NCBI GenBank assembly: GCA_003818605.1
Contig: RPQS01000028.1
Location: 1 to 45,125, forward strand
Length of the DNA stretch: 45,125 bases
Source: Candidatus Zhuqueibacterota bacterium
Lineage (GTDB): Bacteria; Electryoneota; RPQS01
Reading direction: 5' to 3'
Part shown: one piece after another, positions 16,539 through 26,506 of the stretch
How positions within the stretch are numbered: position 1 is the first letter of the stretch
Layout of the letters: each line of letters begins with the position of its first letter
Translations under genes and position numbers: made by a program
Notes under the pieces: model-generated
Told to the model about the DNA's origin: nothing
The model's database searches: none
The model's input: only the letters and a program-made list of their open reading frames with translations

Positions 16539-16674
16539 CCGAAACGGTGAGACGCTTACGACCCTTGGCGCGCCGGCGCTTAAGTATATTACGGCCAGAC
16601 TTTGATGCCATTCGGGTGCGAAATCCGTGAGTGTTGGCCCGCTTACGACGGGAGGGTTGATAAGTCCGTTTCAT
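16525..16674 (-). CDS. rpmH: Large ribosomal subunit protein bL34
   Basis: Translation from ATG 16674 on the minus strand gives 49 residues beginning [20 protein letters not shown] and continuing with [20 protein letters not shown], a textbook bL34. Its last 14 bp overlap the start of rnpA, a known arrangement. It is the first gene of the minus-strand block diverging from dnaA. Confidence 0.97.
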   Translation of the reverse strand: MKRTYQPSRRKRANTHGFRTRMASKSGRNILKRRRAKGRKRLTVSDERS

Positions 16675-16742
16675 GCCCAGTCTGCTCTTTCTATATCAAT
16701 TCACATAATACGTGGGGCTGCCGGAATCCAGCAGGAGACCTA

Positions 16743-16771
16743 AATATAGCAAAATGAGATATGAGGCGCAA
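16743..16771 (-). promoter_or_regulatory. Candidate rpmH promoter
   Basis: On the minus strand TTGCGC (16771-16766), 17 bp, then TATATT (16748-16743) resembles a sigma-70 type promoter about 70 bp upstream of rpmH. The -35 is weak. Confidence 0.35.
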
Positions 16772-17072
16772 CTCCGGGAGGGAAATCAGGCATTCCGGAT
16801 CAGGATCTGCCGGCATACGCGAAAGGTCGGCGCGGCAGTCTGTTGGCAATCACGCAGTAGAAAAAGTCTCGTAAAAGAAAGTTAGCAGACATGAACATTT
16901 TTTATTACGATTTGCGAAACCAAAGACTCCCTTCTTAGCTCAACCACATGAAGGGGTGAAGTAAACACCGCGTCGAGTCGCGACAATTGACACACAAACG
17001 AATACTCACCTCGCGAGTCGCTTATCATGAATCCTCTCGAAAGCCTCTCGTCGGGTCATCATGCCTCTCGGT

Positions 17073-17095
17073 CAGAGTTAAAAATTTCAACTCTG
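17073..17095. promoter_or_regulatory. Inverted repeat CAGAGTT-N9-AACTCTG upstream of dnaA
   Basis: This is a perfect 7-bp inverted repeat with a 9-bp AT-rich centre (AAAAATTTC), about 40 bp upstream of the putative dnaA -35. It could be an operator or a structural element of the origin. No regulator can be named. Confidence 0.45.
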
Positions 17096-17134
17096 TAACA
17101 ATTGTAAGTTCTCTTCAAATGAGGAGTTAATGAG

Positions 17135-17162
17135 TTGACAATAGAGAAGAACGTGTTATATT
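17135..17162 (+). promoter_or_regulatory. Candidate dnaA promoter
   Basis: TTGACA at 17135-17140, a 16-bp spacer and TATATT at 17157-17162 form a near-consensus sigma-70 promoter pointing to dnaA, 276 bp before the ATG. Confidence 0.6.
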
Positions 17163-17438
17163 GTAGTGCCTGCCAGAGAAGGGTGAAACTATCTGTTTTT
17201 TCGTTTGAGCGTGTCTCAGATGATCGTATCGTTTTCTGCCGCCCGCTTCTGTTCAGGTCTCGCGCGCACCATCCCCGAGTGCGTAAATTTCCCGGTGCTA
17301 CTTCGGCAAGGTTCTCAGCCTTGTCATAACACTAAGATAATTCATCGTACGGCAAGTTGGCAACAGCCTGTCGCGGCGATTTGTACCTTTTAAGCAGGGA
17401 CCGTTTGGCCCTAAGCGGAAACGGGTATTATTCTCTGT

Positions 17439-18824
17439 ATGGCTCAATTCGACTTATCTTCCGCCACCGCTATCTGGTCCGAACTCCTCGAAGCCTTCAA
17501 GAGCCAGATTCCCGAACAGAGTTTTGCCACATGGATTCAACCGTTGTCTCCGCAACGGTTGGAAAACAACACGCTTGTGCTGGCCGCGCCGAGTCAATTT
17601 CACCGCGAATGGATTGAAGGCCATTACGTGCGCAACATTGAGACGGCTTTGCAGGAACTTCGCGGCGAAGCGATCCGGTTAAAACTGAACGTGCAGCCGG
17701 GGAAGACTCCGAATTCGGCTCCGCCTCTCCCGCACGTTCGCGACGTCACCGAAAAAGCGGAGACGTCATTTGAGACGCATCTCAATCCACGCTATCAGTT
17801 CGAGACCTTTATAGAAGGGGATTCCAATTCCTTCGCGCGCGCGGCCTGCACGGCTGTCGCAGATGTGGTACATCGTTGTCCGTGGAATCCGCTTTTAATC
17901 TATGGCGGTACGGGATTAGGCAAAACTCATCTCTTGCAGGCCATCGGAAACCGCGTGATCTCGCGCAATAAAACACACCGCGTGTTGTTCGTGTCCTCGG
18001 AGCGATTCACGCAGGACTTCATTCAATCCGTTCAAACGCGCCACACGACGGATTTTTCCCATCGCTACCGTTCCATTGATTTACTGCTGGTGGACGATAT
18101 TCAGTTTTTTGCCGCCAAAGAACGGACGCAGATCGAATTTTTCCACGCGTTCAATACTTTGTATCAGAACGGCAAGCGGATCGTTTTGACGTCTGACCGT
18201 CCCGTTGCGGAGCTGGCCGGTTTCGATAAGCGGTTGATTTCGCGGTTTGATTCCGGCCTGGTAACCAACATTGATCCGCCGGATTACGAAACGCGCGTGG
18301 CCATTCTGCAAAATCGCGCGGACGTGGATCATTTTCCGATGACGCGGGACGTGGCGGACTTTTTAGCTTCCAATATCACGGCCAATGTGCGCGAGCTGGA
18401 GGGAGCCTATGTGACGCTGGCCGCGCGTTGTCAATTGATGCGCGTGCCGCCCACGCTGGATCTGGTGCGGGAAGTTCTGCGCTGTCGCAACGGAAACAAC
18501 AGCGTGCGCCCTCCGGCGGAAAAAATTCTGATGATGGTATCGGATCATTTTCACGTTCCGATCGAGTCCTTACGGGGAAAGTCGCGCAAAAAAGAGATTG
18601 TATTCGTGCGCATGATTGCGATGACTTTAATGACGGAATGGACGAATCTTTCCTTAAAAGCCATCGGCAATATGTTCGGCGGACGCGATCACACCACCGT
18701 AATTCACTCGCGGGACACGATTCAGGAACGCAAAGCGGCCGGCGATCAGGAAATTTTGAACGTGTTACGTGATTTACAGCATAAGGCAGGACAATTCACT
18801 CCGGCGAGTGGATTGAGTGGATAA
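17439..18824 (+). CDS. dnaA: Chromosomal replication initiator protein DnaA
   Basis: DnaA is the AAA+ initiator that binds DnaA boxes and melts oriC. All four domains are seen in 461 residues. Domain I (IWSELLEAFKSQIPEQSFAT) is followed by a short variable linker to about 110. The AAA+ core begins NPRYQFETFIEGDSN and has Walker A GGTGLGKTHL (156-165) and Walker B LLLVDDIQFF. Domain IV has the DnaA-box-reading motif GRDHTTVIHSRDTI. No ribosome site is obvious before ATG 17439, but the N terminus aligns with the usual family start. It is the first gene of the plus-strand arm, followed by dnaN after 246 bp. Confidence 0.98.
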   Translation: MAQFDLSSATAIWSELLEAFKSQIPEQSFATWIQPLSPQRLENNTLVLAAPSQFHREWIEGHYVRNIETALQELRGEAIRLKLNVQPGKTPNSAPPLPHVRDVTEKAETSFETHLNPRYQFETFIEGDSNSFARAACTAVADVVHRCPWNPLLIYGGTGLGKTHLLQAIGNRVISRNKTHRVLFVSSERFTQDFIQSVQTRHTTDFSHRYRSIDLLLVDDIQFFAAKERTQIEFFHAFNTLYQNGKRIVLTSDRPVAELAGFDKRLISRFDSGLVTNIDPPDYETRVAILQNRADVDHFPMTRDVADFLASNITANVRELEGAYVTLAARCQLMRVPPTLDLVREVLRCRNGNNSVRPPAEKILMMVSDHFHVPIESLRGKSRKKEIVFVRMIAMTLMTEWTNLSLKAIGNMFGGRDHTTVIHSRDTIQERKAAGDQEILNVLRDLQHKAGQFTPASGLSG

Positions 18825-19070
18825 GAGTGAATGGGAACGGGAATTCATTCACGTTTCCCCAAGTTCACAGGGGTGTGGAAAGAGATTTCATAAACACCGT
18901 ATTAATGAGAGCGGAAAAGTTCTTTCTTTTATTTGTGCCGCTCACTCGCAACTCTCAACGCAGAGTAATTTCAATAAACGGTTTGCGGTCTCTTTTCCAC
19001 ATGTTCACGGTCTCTGTTACTACTACGAGTTTCTCTCTTCTCTTTATAACATTTCTTTCATGAGGCTTTC
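18825..19070. other. dnaA-dnaN intergenic region with DnaA-box-like sites
   Basis: These 246 bp have no gene. TTTTCCACA at 18993-19001 differs from the DnaA consensus by one base. CTTTCCACA on the minus strand (18882-18874) differs by two. TTCACA/TTCACG words and pyrimidine-rich AT stretches near 19025-19065 accompany them. Many bacteria place oriC or DnaA-regulated dnaN control here. Confidence 0.4.
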
Positions 19071-20183
19071 ATGAAGTTCTCCGCCTCCCAGAGCAGTTTA
19101 CTTTCCGGTTTATTGCCGGTAGCGGCCGTTGTGCCGACCAAGAGTCCCATGCCGGTATTGACGCAGCTTCTTGCCGAACTTGACGGCAACACGCTGACGG
19201 TGACCGCCACCGATTTGGAAATTTCGATGGAAACAAGAATCGAAGTTGCAGGCGGAAAAAACGGCCGCACTTTGCTTCCAGCTAAGAAGTTTTTGGAAGA
19301 AATCCGCGAGTTTCCGGATGTTACGGTATCTGTAGAGGCCGCCGAGAGCGGAAGAATCAAGCTCAATGCTGAGGATAAGAGCTACGATCTTTCCGGCGAG
19401 AGCGTGCAAAACTATCCGAAAGTTCCGGCGCTGGACGAAAAAGAAACGTTTACAATGGACAGACTCCGCTTACGGAGGATGATTAATAAAGTGATGTTTG
19501 CCGTTTCGCGGGATGAATTAAGGCCACAGCTTACTGGTGTTTACATGAAGGTGATGCCGAACGAACTGCGCCTGGTAACCACGGACGGACACCGTCTGGT
19601 AAAGATCATGCAGAAACACGGTGGGTTTAAGGGCGAGGGCCACGAGTGCATTATTCCGGCTAAAGCGATGAACACCGTAGCCAGAATGTGTGAACGCGAA
19701 GGAGAAGTGCAGGTTTTTCTTGGTGACAATCAAATTGGATTCCGCTGCGGACCAACCACGCTGATTACCAAGCTGATTGAGGGCCGTTATCCGAACTACG
19801 AAGCGGTTATTCCACCGGAGAATAAGAGTTTGTTGACCGTGGATCTGGATCAGCTTCAGGCTGCGGTACGTCGCGCCGCCATCGTGTCGAATGAAATTTC
19901 GCGGCAGATTCGCTTAAAACTGCGCAACGATCACATGCAGATTTTAGTGGAAGATATTGAGCAGGGCAACGAAGGGCAGGAAACGGTTCCGTGCACATTC
20001 ACGGGAGAGCCGATGGATATCGGGTACAACGCGGGGTACGTGCTGGACATTCTCAAGCAAGTGGATACGGGCGAAGTGGTTTTTGAATTGGGGACTCCCA
20101 CTTCCGCGGGCATCGTAAAGCCCACCGAACAAGAGAAAGATGAGGACCTGCTGATGCTCATCATGCCCGTCCGATTGAACTGA
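19071..20183 (+). CDS. dnaN: DNA polymerase III beta subunit (sliding clamp)
   Basis: DnaN forms the dimeric ring that tethers replicative polymerase and partners to DNA. The 370 residues match the family. MKFSASQSSLLSGLLPVAAV is followed by TATDLEISMET, IPAKAMNTVARM and the characteristic GRYPNYEAVIPP in the middle domain. The C terminus LLMLIMPVRLN is the standard clamp ending. The gene is downstream of dnaA and followed by a good terminator. Confidence 0.98.
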   Translation: MKFSASQSSLLSGLLPVAAVVPTKSPMPVLTQLLAELDGNTLTVTATDLEISMETRIEVAGGKNGRTLLPAKKFLEEIREFPDVTVSVEAAESGRIKLNAEDKSYDLSGESVQNYPKVPALDEKETFTMDRLRLRRMINKVMFAVSRDELRPQLTGVYMKVMPNELRLVTTDGHRLVKIMQKHGGFKGEGHECIIPAKAMNTVARMCEREGEVQVFLGDNQIGFRCGPTTLITKLIEGRYPNYEAVIPPENKSLLTVDLDQLQAAVRRAAIVSNEISRQIRLKLRNDHMQILVEDIEQGNEGQETVPCTFTGEPMDIGYNAGYVLDILKQVDTGEVVFELGTPTSAGIVKPTEQEKDEDLLMLIMPVRLN

Positions 20184-20222
20184 ACCGGATAGGGACTCGT
20201 TCGGGAGCGTAGCAGGATATAC

Positions 20223-20250
20223 AGAGCGGGCGTGCGGCGCCCGCTCTTGT
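20223..20250 (+). terminator. Hairpin terminator after dnaN
   Basis: AGAGCGGGCG and CGCCCGCTCT form a 10-bp stem with a 5-base loop, followed by TTGTCATT. It lies 40 bp after the dnaN stop and isolates it from the DUF3800 gene. Confidence 0.65.
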
Positions 20251-20268
20251 CATTAGAGGACGAAATCC

Positions 20269-21189
20269 ATGAAACTTACGGAAGAACAACTTAAGAGCTA
20301 CGAGAGTATATACCTTCTCTATTTGGACGAGACGGGGCATTCCGTTTTTAATCCGAGAAAAGTATATAATGATGTCAAAGGCAGGTATTTAACGCTTGGC
20401 GGTGTATTTATTCGCGGCGATATTTACTGGACGCAGCTGTACCCAGCCATTAACCAACTGAAACAAGATTACTTTGGAACGACAGATTTTATCCTACACT
20501 ATACGGAGCTGTTTTTCACGCGGGGAACAAGGTCGCTCGATAGCGACAAACAACAAGCATTCTGGAGGGATTTTCTCGAAATTATTGCCTGCATAGACCT
20601 TCAGTTGCTGTCCATAACGATAGACAAGCAACGATTCCAGAATAAAACATACTTATGGCTATATGATCCATATCACCTCATTTTGGCGTGGCATATAGAG
20701 CGAGTGGTTTTTGCGCTTTCGAGGATCGAACGGCTACAAAAAATTATCGAAAGAGGAAAGCATCCACTCAGAGCGAGGATTGTGATAGAAGCGCGAGGTG
20801 GCAACCAAGACGCGAAAACAGGACAAGAAGGCGGTCCCGATAGAAGACTGGCAACGTCCTACAGAAGACTTTTTAAGGAAGGAAGTAAAATATTTCAGAC
20901 GGTCACTCCAAAGGAAATCCAGAAACGATTAACTTCTAATGAGATTTCCATTGCTGACAAAAAAGCGAATAAAGTGGGTCTGCAGGTGGCAGATCTCATG
21001 AGCTTTCCGATGCACTGGAACACATTATTTGAATTGTGCCCCGAAGATATTTTTGAGATGAAGGGAGAAATACGCAAATCGGCGAATGTAGAACTTTTTT
21101 GGGAGAAAGCCCGCGAAAAAATAGCCGTGGATGCGAGCGGGCACATCGAAGGCTTTGGAATAAAACTTTTTCCGGACAAGAGCGATTAA
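20269..21189 (+). CDS. DUF3800 domain protein (putative RNase H-fold nuclease-like)
   Basis: The 306-residue protein begins with the DUF3800 signature IYLLYLDETGHSVF (about 14-27) and ends with KVGLQVADLMSFPMHWN (about 240-256). The conserved Asp residues of these motifs would form an acidic cluster, and the family is thought to have an RNase H-like fold. It is frequent in phage, plasmid and defence settings, but its activity is not established. The gene is clearly AT-richer than dnaN next to it, which suggests transfer. It stands alone, followed by a hairpin and a dense repeat cluster. Confidence 0.82.
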   Translation: MKLTEEQLKSYESIYLLYLDETGHSVFNPRKVYNDVKGRYLTLGGVFIRGDIYWTQLYPAINQLKQDYFGTTDFILHYTELFFTRGTRSLDSDKQQAFWRDFLEIIACIDLQLLSITIDKQRFQNKTYLWLYDPYHLILAWHIERVVFALSRIERLQKIIERGKHPLRARIVIEARGGNQDAKTGQEGGPDRRLATSYRRLFKEGSKIFQTVTPKEIQKRLTSNEISIADKKANKVGLQVADLMSFPMHWNTLFELCPEDIFEMKGEIRKSANVELFWEKAREKIAVDASGHIEGFGIKLFPDKSD

Positions 21190-21205
21190 TCACGTAAAAC
21201 AAAAA

Positions 21206-21223
21206 CGGGCTGCAAGCAGCCCG
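21206..21223 (+). terminator. Short hairpin after the DUF3800 gene
   Basis: CGGGCTG-CAAG-CAGCCCG is a 7-bp stem preceded by A5, 16 bp after the stop. The T-tract is poor, so termination is only possible. Confidence 0.4.
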
Positions 21224-21403
21224 CTCTCGCGATGGCGATTATGTCACATCTCCCTTCGCACATAGGCGAATTATTGATAATATAACATCACCCGGGAGCA
21301 ATGTCAAGATACAAGATTAAGATATTTTTAAACTTACTTTGATGTAAAGCATGAAATAACTCGCGGTTAGTAAAGCACTCTTGTATTTGATTGAATAAAA
21401 TTA

Positions 21404-21881
21404 GGGGCATGCCATAGCATGAAGGATTGCGCCAGCGAATCCGTTTGGCGGAAAGAGAAAAACGAGATTAATGGGCGCAACGCCTTACACCCCTATGAGA
21501 AATGACTCCCTTTCGTCCCCCCGTCCGCAGAGCAAGATCTCGCCTACGGCGGACACGCAGGGGGAAATAAGAGCGCACTGCCGTGCGGGCGCTACGGAAA
21601 AAGAAAACGGGCGGGTGACACACCCGCCACGGCGGTTTCGGCAGGGTTTGGAAACCCTGCTCGGCGGACGCGAGGGGTGAGGGCACCCTCTCGCGGCGCA
21701 CCTTGCAGTGATCGCGTTGCGGAAGAGAATACGCCCCCATTGTATCCCCCCGCGAACGGAGGGAGAGAAGAAAAGATTCCGGGCACGCGAGACGCGAGCC
21801 TCGGCGACATACGGCAGGGTCAGCGACCCCGGCTCGGCGGAAAGACCTCGACAGCGAGCGCAAAGCTCGCTGTTATTGTTT
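21404..21881. repeat. Dense cluster of palindromic repeats between DUF3800 and DUF721 genes
   Basis: No gene is credible in 21190-22130. In order it holds a hairpin ending in TTTGGCGGA (21424-21452) and a GC-run repeat split by an inserted hairpin (about 21510-21566, insert 21524-21553). A GTAG-type REP follows on the minus strand (21571-21595). Two TCGGCGGA-type hairpins have cores GGCGGGTG/CACCCGCC (21610-21628) and GCAGGGTTT/AAACCCTGC (21641-21668). Then come CGCGAG...CTCGCG (21669-21695), another GC-run repeat (21732-21769) and two more TTCCG/CGGCGGA hairpins (21776-21808 and 21813-21841). Last is ACAGCGAGC/GCTCGCTGT followed by TATTGTTTT (21851-21881), which could terminate transcription. 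Confidence 0.8.
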
Positions 21882-22077
21882 TACCGGTACCGGTGTCGAG
21901 GTTTAATGACCCCTAAGAGATAAAGGACGCGAAAGTATACATATTTTAGACAGGCCTGTAAAAAATATGAAAAGTAGAAAAAACGACTCGATTTAGGAAT
22001 GAAAAGCAAGAAGCCTATATATTTATAATTATAGAATATAGGTGCTATACAATCCGACGTAAAAAAGGGGCAATTTT

Positions 22078-22106
22078 TTGTGAATGTTGCGGAAAATGCG
22101 TATATT
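22078..22106 (+). promoter_or_regulatory. Candidate promoter for the DUF721 gene
   Basis: TTGTGA, 17 bp and TATATT occur in AT-rich DNA just after the repeat cluster, about 25 bp before the ATG. The motif quality is moderate. Confidence 0.4.
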
Positions 22107-22130
22107 TCTTTTCTGCGATAAGCAGGCCCA

Positions 22131-22421
22131 ATGCGCAGCAAGAACACCATTCATATTGCCGATCTTCTGAAGCGGGTCCTTGGAGACCGCAAATTCCGCC
22201 AAGGGGTGCGCAAGGCGGAAATTGCTCTACACTGGAACGAGATTGTCGGTCCGGAAATCGCCTCGCGGACGCGGCCCGTGCAGCTTTTTCGGGGGCGGCT
22301 GATCGTGGAATGCGATCATGATGTGTGGCGGACGGAACTCACCTTTCTGAAGCCCGAGATTCTCAAACGCATTGCCGAAGTGGAAGGCGAGGGGGCGGTA
22401 AAGGAAATCTTCCTCAAGTAA
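22131..22421 (+). CDS. DUF721 family protein (DciA-like)
   Basis: This is a 96-residue basic protein of the DUF721 family. Core residues include KAEIALHWNEIVGPEIASRT (about 28-47) followed by QLFRGRLIVECDHDVWRTEL and LKPEILKRIAE. DciA members load the replicative helicase DnaB in bacteria lacking DnaC/DnaI. Placement between dnaN and gyrB, a common DUF721 site, supports a replication role. This short version consists of the KH-like domain and lacks a long C-terminal tail. Confidence 0.88.
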   Translation: MRSKNTIHIADLLKRVLGDRKFRQGVRKAEIALHWNEIVGPEIASRTRPVQLFRGRLIVECDHDVWRTELTFLKPEILKRIAEVEGEGAVKEIFLK

Positions 22422-22470
22422 CAACGAACGAGGAACGATGAAGCCGGGGGGCTGAAGGCTTGAATTAGCG

Positions 22471-22494
22471 TAGTGACGCAGCTTGCTGTGTCCT
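22471..22494 (+). repeat. REP copy (GTAG head)
   Basis: GTAG plus TGACGCAGC/GCTGTGTCC is 24 bp with one stem mismatch. A twin with a perfect stem lies at 27645-27668, and even the upstream TTGAATT is shared. Confidence 0.8.
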
Positions 22495-22559
22495 CTTGAT
22501 GTTCAACACCGCGCGGACGGATTTACTTGAAATCGTCGCGGCGCAACGAAGGGAGGCTT

Positions 22560-24005
22560 ATGAAAATCACGGCCATCATACCGAGCCTGAATGAAGAGGA
22601 AAGCATTGCCGAAGTGATCTCCATCGCGCGCGGAGAACGGCTCGCGCCGGCGGATCCGAATCCTCTTCGCAAGCTATTGTCACTGTTCGTATTCGAACAG
22701 GACGCGCTTTTTGCAGATGAAGTGATCGTGGTGGACGATCATTCCACGGACAACACGGTTGCGAGGGCTAAAGAGACCGGGGCTGACGTCATCATCAGCG
22801 CGAAACGGGGAAAAGGCGCATCCATGCGCGAAGGGCTGCTGATGGCTACGGGCGATGTCGTAGCATTTCTCGACGCCGATATTCCGGATTATCTGCCGAC
22901 GGTCGTAGACCAGCTGGTCAAGCCCATCGTCAGCGACCGCGCCGATTTCACGAAAGCAACATTCGACCGGCAAGCCGGACGGGTGACGGAATTGGTGGCC
23001 AAGCCGCTCTTAGGTCTGCTCTTCCCGGAAGCGATGAGATTTTCCCAGCCGTTGAGCGGGATGATCGCGGGTCGCCGCGAGATGCTGATGAAAGTGGAAT
23101 TCGAAAACGACTATGGCGTGGACATCGGCATTCTGCTCGACATGATTGCGGAAGGGGCGCGGATCGAAGAAGTGAGTCTGGGGCGGATTGCGAACAAGAT
23201 GAAGCAATGGCAGCAGCTTGCGCCGATGTCGCGGGACGTTGCGCGGGCGATTCTCAAGCGGGTCAAGCGCCGGGCGAACTATACACTGGAAGCGATTTCG
23301 AGTTCCACGGTGGTGCTGGATCAGCTCGATTTCGCCATCAAGGAAAGTTTGCAGGGGCTGAAGAAGATTGCGATTTTCGATCTGGACAATACGATTCTTG
23401 AGGGGCGGGTGATCGAGAAATTGGCCGAGCAATACGGTTTTCAGAAAGCGTTTCTGGACATCGTATCGGAAAATCCCAATCCGTACGTGACGACCAAACT
23501 GGTCGCGCAGCTGATCAAGGGACTGGATTTCGGGAAAATGCTTTCGGCCGTGAACGAGATACCGATTGTTCCCGACACGGCGGAGGTGATTGCGGAACTG
23601 AAAACGCGCGGCTATATTGTGGGGATCATCACCGACGGATACGAGTTTATCGCGCAGCACGTGGGACAGAAAATCGGAGCGGATTTCGTGATGGCGAACG
23701 AACTCGAATTTTCCAACGGCATTGCCACCGGAGAAGTCAAGGTTCCATCGTTTTTCACGCGGGCGCGCGGCAGCGTATGTCATCATGATTTTTGTAAAAG
23801 CAATGCGATGATTGCGCTGTGCGACCGCTATCAGGTGCATTTGGAAAACGTGATGGCGATCGGCGACGGCGAGAACGACATCTGTATGGTACGCCACGCC
23901 GGAGTGGGTATTGCCTTTTGTTCGCAGAATGTCGTCCTGAACCGGATCGCGGACAAAGTGTTGACGGAGCGACGGTTTCAACCGCTGCTGGAATACGCAT
24001 TGTAA
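22560..24005 (+). CDS. Glucosyl-3-phosphoglycerate synthase-like glycosyltransferase fused to a HAD phosphatase
   Basis: The start is ATG 22560, with GGGAGG 5 bp upstream. The 481 residues contain two enzymes. Residues 1 to about 245 resemble GT81 GpgS, with IIPSLNEEESI, VVDDHSTDNT and metal-binding FLDADIPD (D105/D107). GRVTELVAKPLLGLL, FSQPLSGMIAGRREML and NDYGVDIGILLD match the GpgS acceptor region. From about 270 a HAD-IB phosphatase follows, with nucleophile motif IFDLDNTIL, ITDGYEF and GDGENDICM. Such a chain could make glucosylglycerate from an NDP-glucose and 3-phosphoglycerate by consecutive transfer and dephosphorylation. The sugar donor and product are inferred. A mannosyl variant is the main alternative. 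Confidence 0.8.
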   Translation: MKITAIIPSLNEEESIAEVISIARGERLAPADPNPLRKLLSLFVFEQDALFADEVIVVDDHSTDNTVARAKETGADVIISAKRGKGASMREGLLMATGDVVAFLDADIPDYLPTVVDQLVKPIVSDRADFTKATFDRQAGRVTELVAKPLLGLLFPEAMRFSQPLSGMIAGRREMLMKVEFENDYGVDIGILLDMIAEGARIEEVSLGRIANKMKQWQQLAPMSRDVARAILKRVKRRANYTLEAISSSTVVLDQLDFAIKESLQGLKKIAIFDLDNTILEGRVIEKLAEQYGFQKAFLDIVSENPNPYVTTKLVAQLIKGLDFGKMLSAVNEIPIVPDTAEVIAELKTRGYIVGIITDGYEFIAQHVGQKIGADFVMANELEFSNGIATGEVKVPSFFTRARGSVCHHDFCKSNAMIALCDRYQVHLENVMAIGDGENDICMVRHAGVGIAFCSQNVVLNRIADKVLTERRFQPLLEYAL

Positions 24006-24050
24006 GCGGGGAAGGCGAAAAAGAAGACCCGAGACTTGAAAGAAGTCAAG

Positions 24051-24113
24051 ATTCCGGGCATGTCCGCGAGCGTGACCTCGTTAAAGACGACAAGGATGCA
24101 TGCCTTGGCGGAA
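24051..24113 (+). repeat. TTCCG/CGGCGGA-family hairpin with a long loop
   Basis: ATTCCGGGCATGTCC and GGATGCATGCCTTGGCGGAA bracket about 30 bp. The ends match the other family members, but the centre is longer. It fills most of the gap before gyrB. Confidence 0.65.
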
Positions 24114-24138
24114 AAGACTGATCTAATCTGGAAGATAA

Positions 24139-26142
<2,004 letters not shown>

Positions 26143-26185
26143 GGATGAAGGAAGAGGTAGAAAAAGCTGAAGGCGAAAAACTAAA

Positions 26186-26506
26186 ATGTCCGAAAAACTT
26201 CAGAAAATACTTGCCGACTTGCGGAATAGCTTGACCGAATTGTACGGAGAGCGGCTGGAACGGCTTGTGCTATTCGGTTCGCAGGCGCGCGGCGACGCGG
26301 AATCGGATTCGGATATTGACGTGCTGGTTGTATTAAGGGGCGGGGTTGATGCGGGCGCCGAGATCGAAAAATCAGGCGATATCGCCGCGTGTCTTTCGCG
26401 CGATTATGATACGGTAATTTCTTTGGTTTTCGTTTCAGATCGGCAATACGCAACCAGAAAGAGTCCGTTACTTCTTAACGTGCGGCGTGAAGGAATCGTA
26501 ATTTGA
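26186..26506 (+). CDS. Minimal nucleotidyltransferase (MNT), antitoxin-like partner of the downstream HEPN protein
   Basis: This is a 106-residue polymerase-beta-fold nucleotidyltransferase. The catalytic motif LVLFGSQARGDAESDSDIDV gives GS followed by DxD at about residues 29-47. MNT antitoxins often AMPylate or otherwise neutralise a HEPN RNase encoded next to them. The HEPN start codon overlaps this stop by 4 bp, so the two are translationally coupled. It is the first gene after gyrB. Confidence 0.88.
   Translation: MSEKLQKILADLRNSLTELYGERLERLVLFGSQARGDAESDSDIDVLVVLRGGVDAGAEIEKSGDIAACLSRDYDTVISLVFVSDRQYATRKSPLLLNVRREGIVI

Larger units (their letters stand above)
16675..17438. other. rpmH-dnaA intergenic region, candidate oriC
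   Basis: These 764 bp hold no gene. Transcription of the whole window diverges from here. Visible elements are a degenerate copy of the TTCCG-hairpin family at about 16791-16817 and direct repeats CCTCTCG at 17033, 17044 and 17064, spaced 11 and 20 bp (about one and two helical turns). There are also short palindromes around 16970-17025, the inverted repeat at 17073-17095 and a strong plus-strand promoter at 17135. No consensus DnaA box TTATCCACA is present. From the promoter to the dnaA ATG there would be an untranslated leader of about 270 nt with no RNA family that I recognise. Confidence 0.5.

Noticed and set aside
17163-17438. Riboswitch or known structured RNA in the dnaA leader
   Set aside because: Short hairpins exist (for example GGCAAGG/CCTTGTC-like), but nothing matches a class that I can recognise.
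21404-21881. Protein-coding frames in the repeat cluster
   Set aside because: Open frames on both strands here are short, mutually overlapping and made of translated hairpin repeats. They show no coding pattern.
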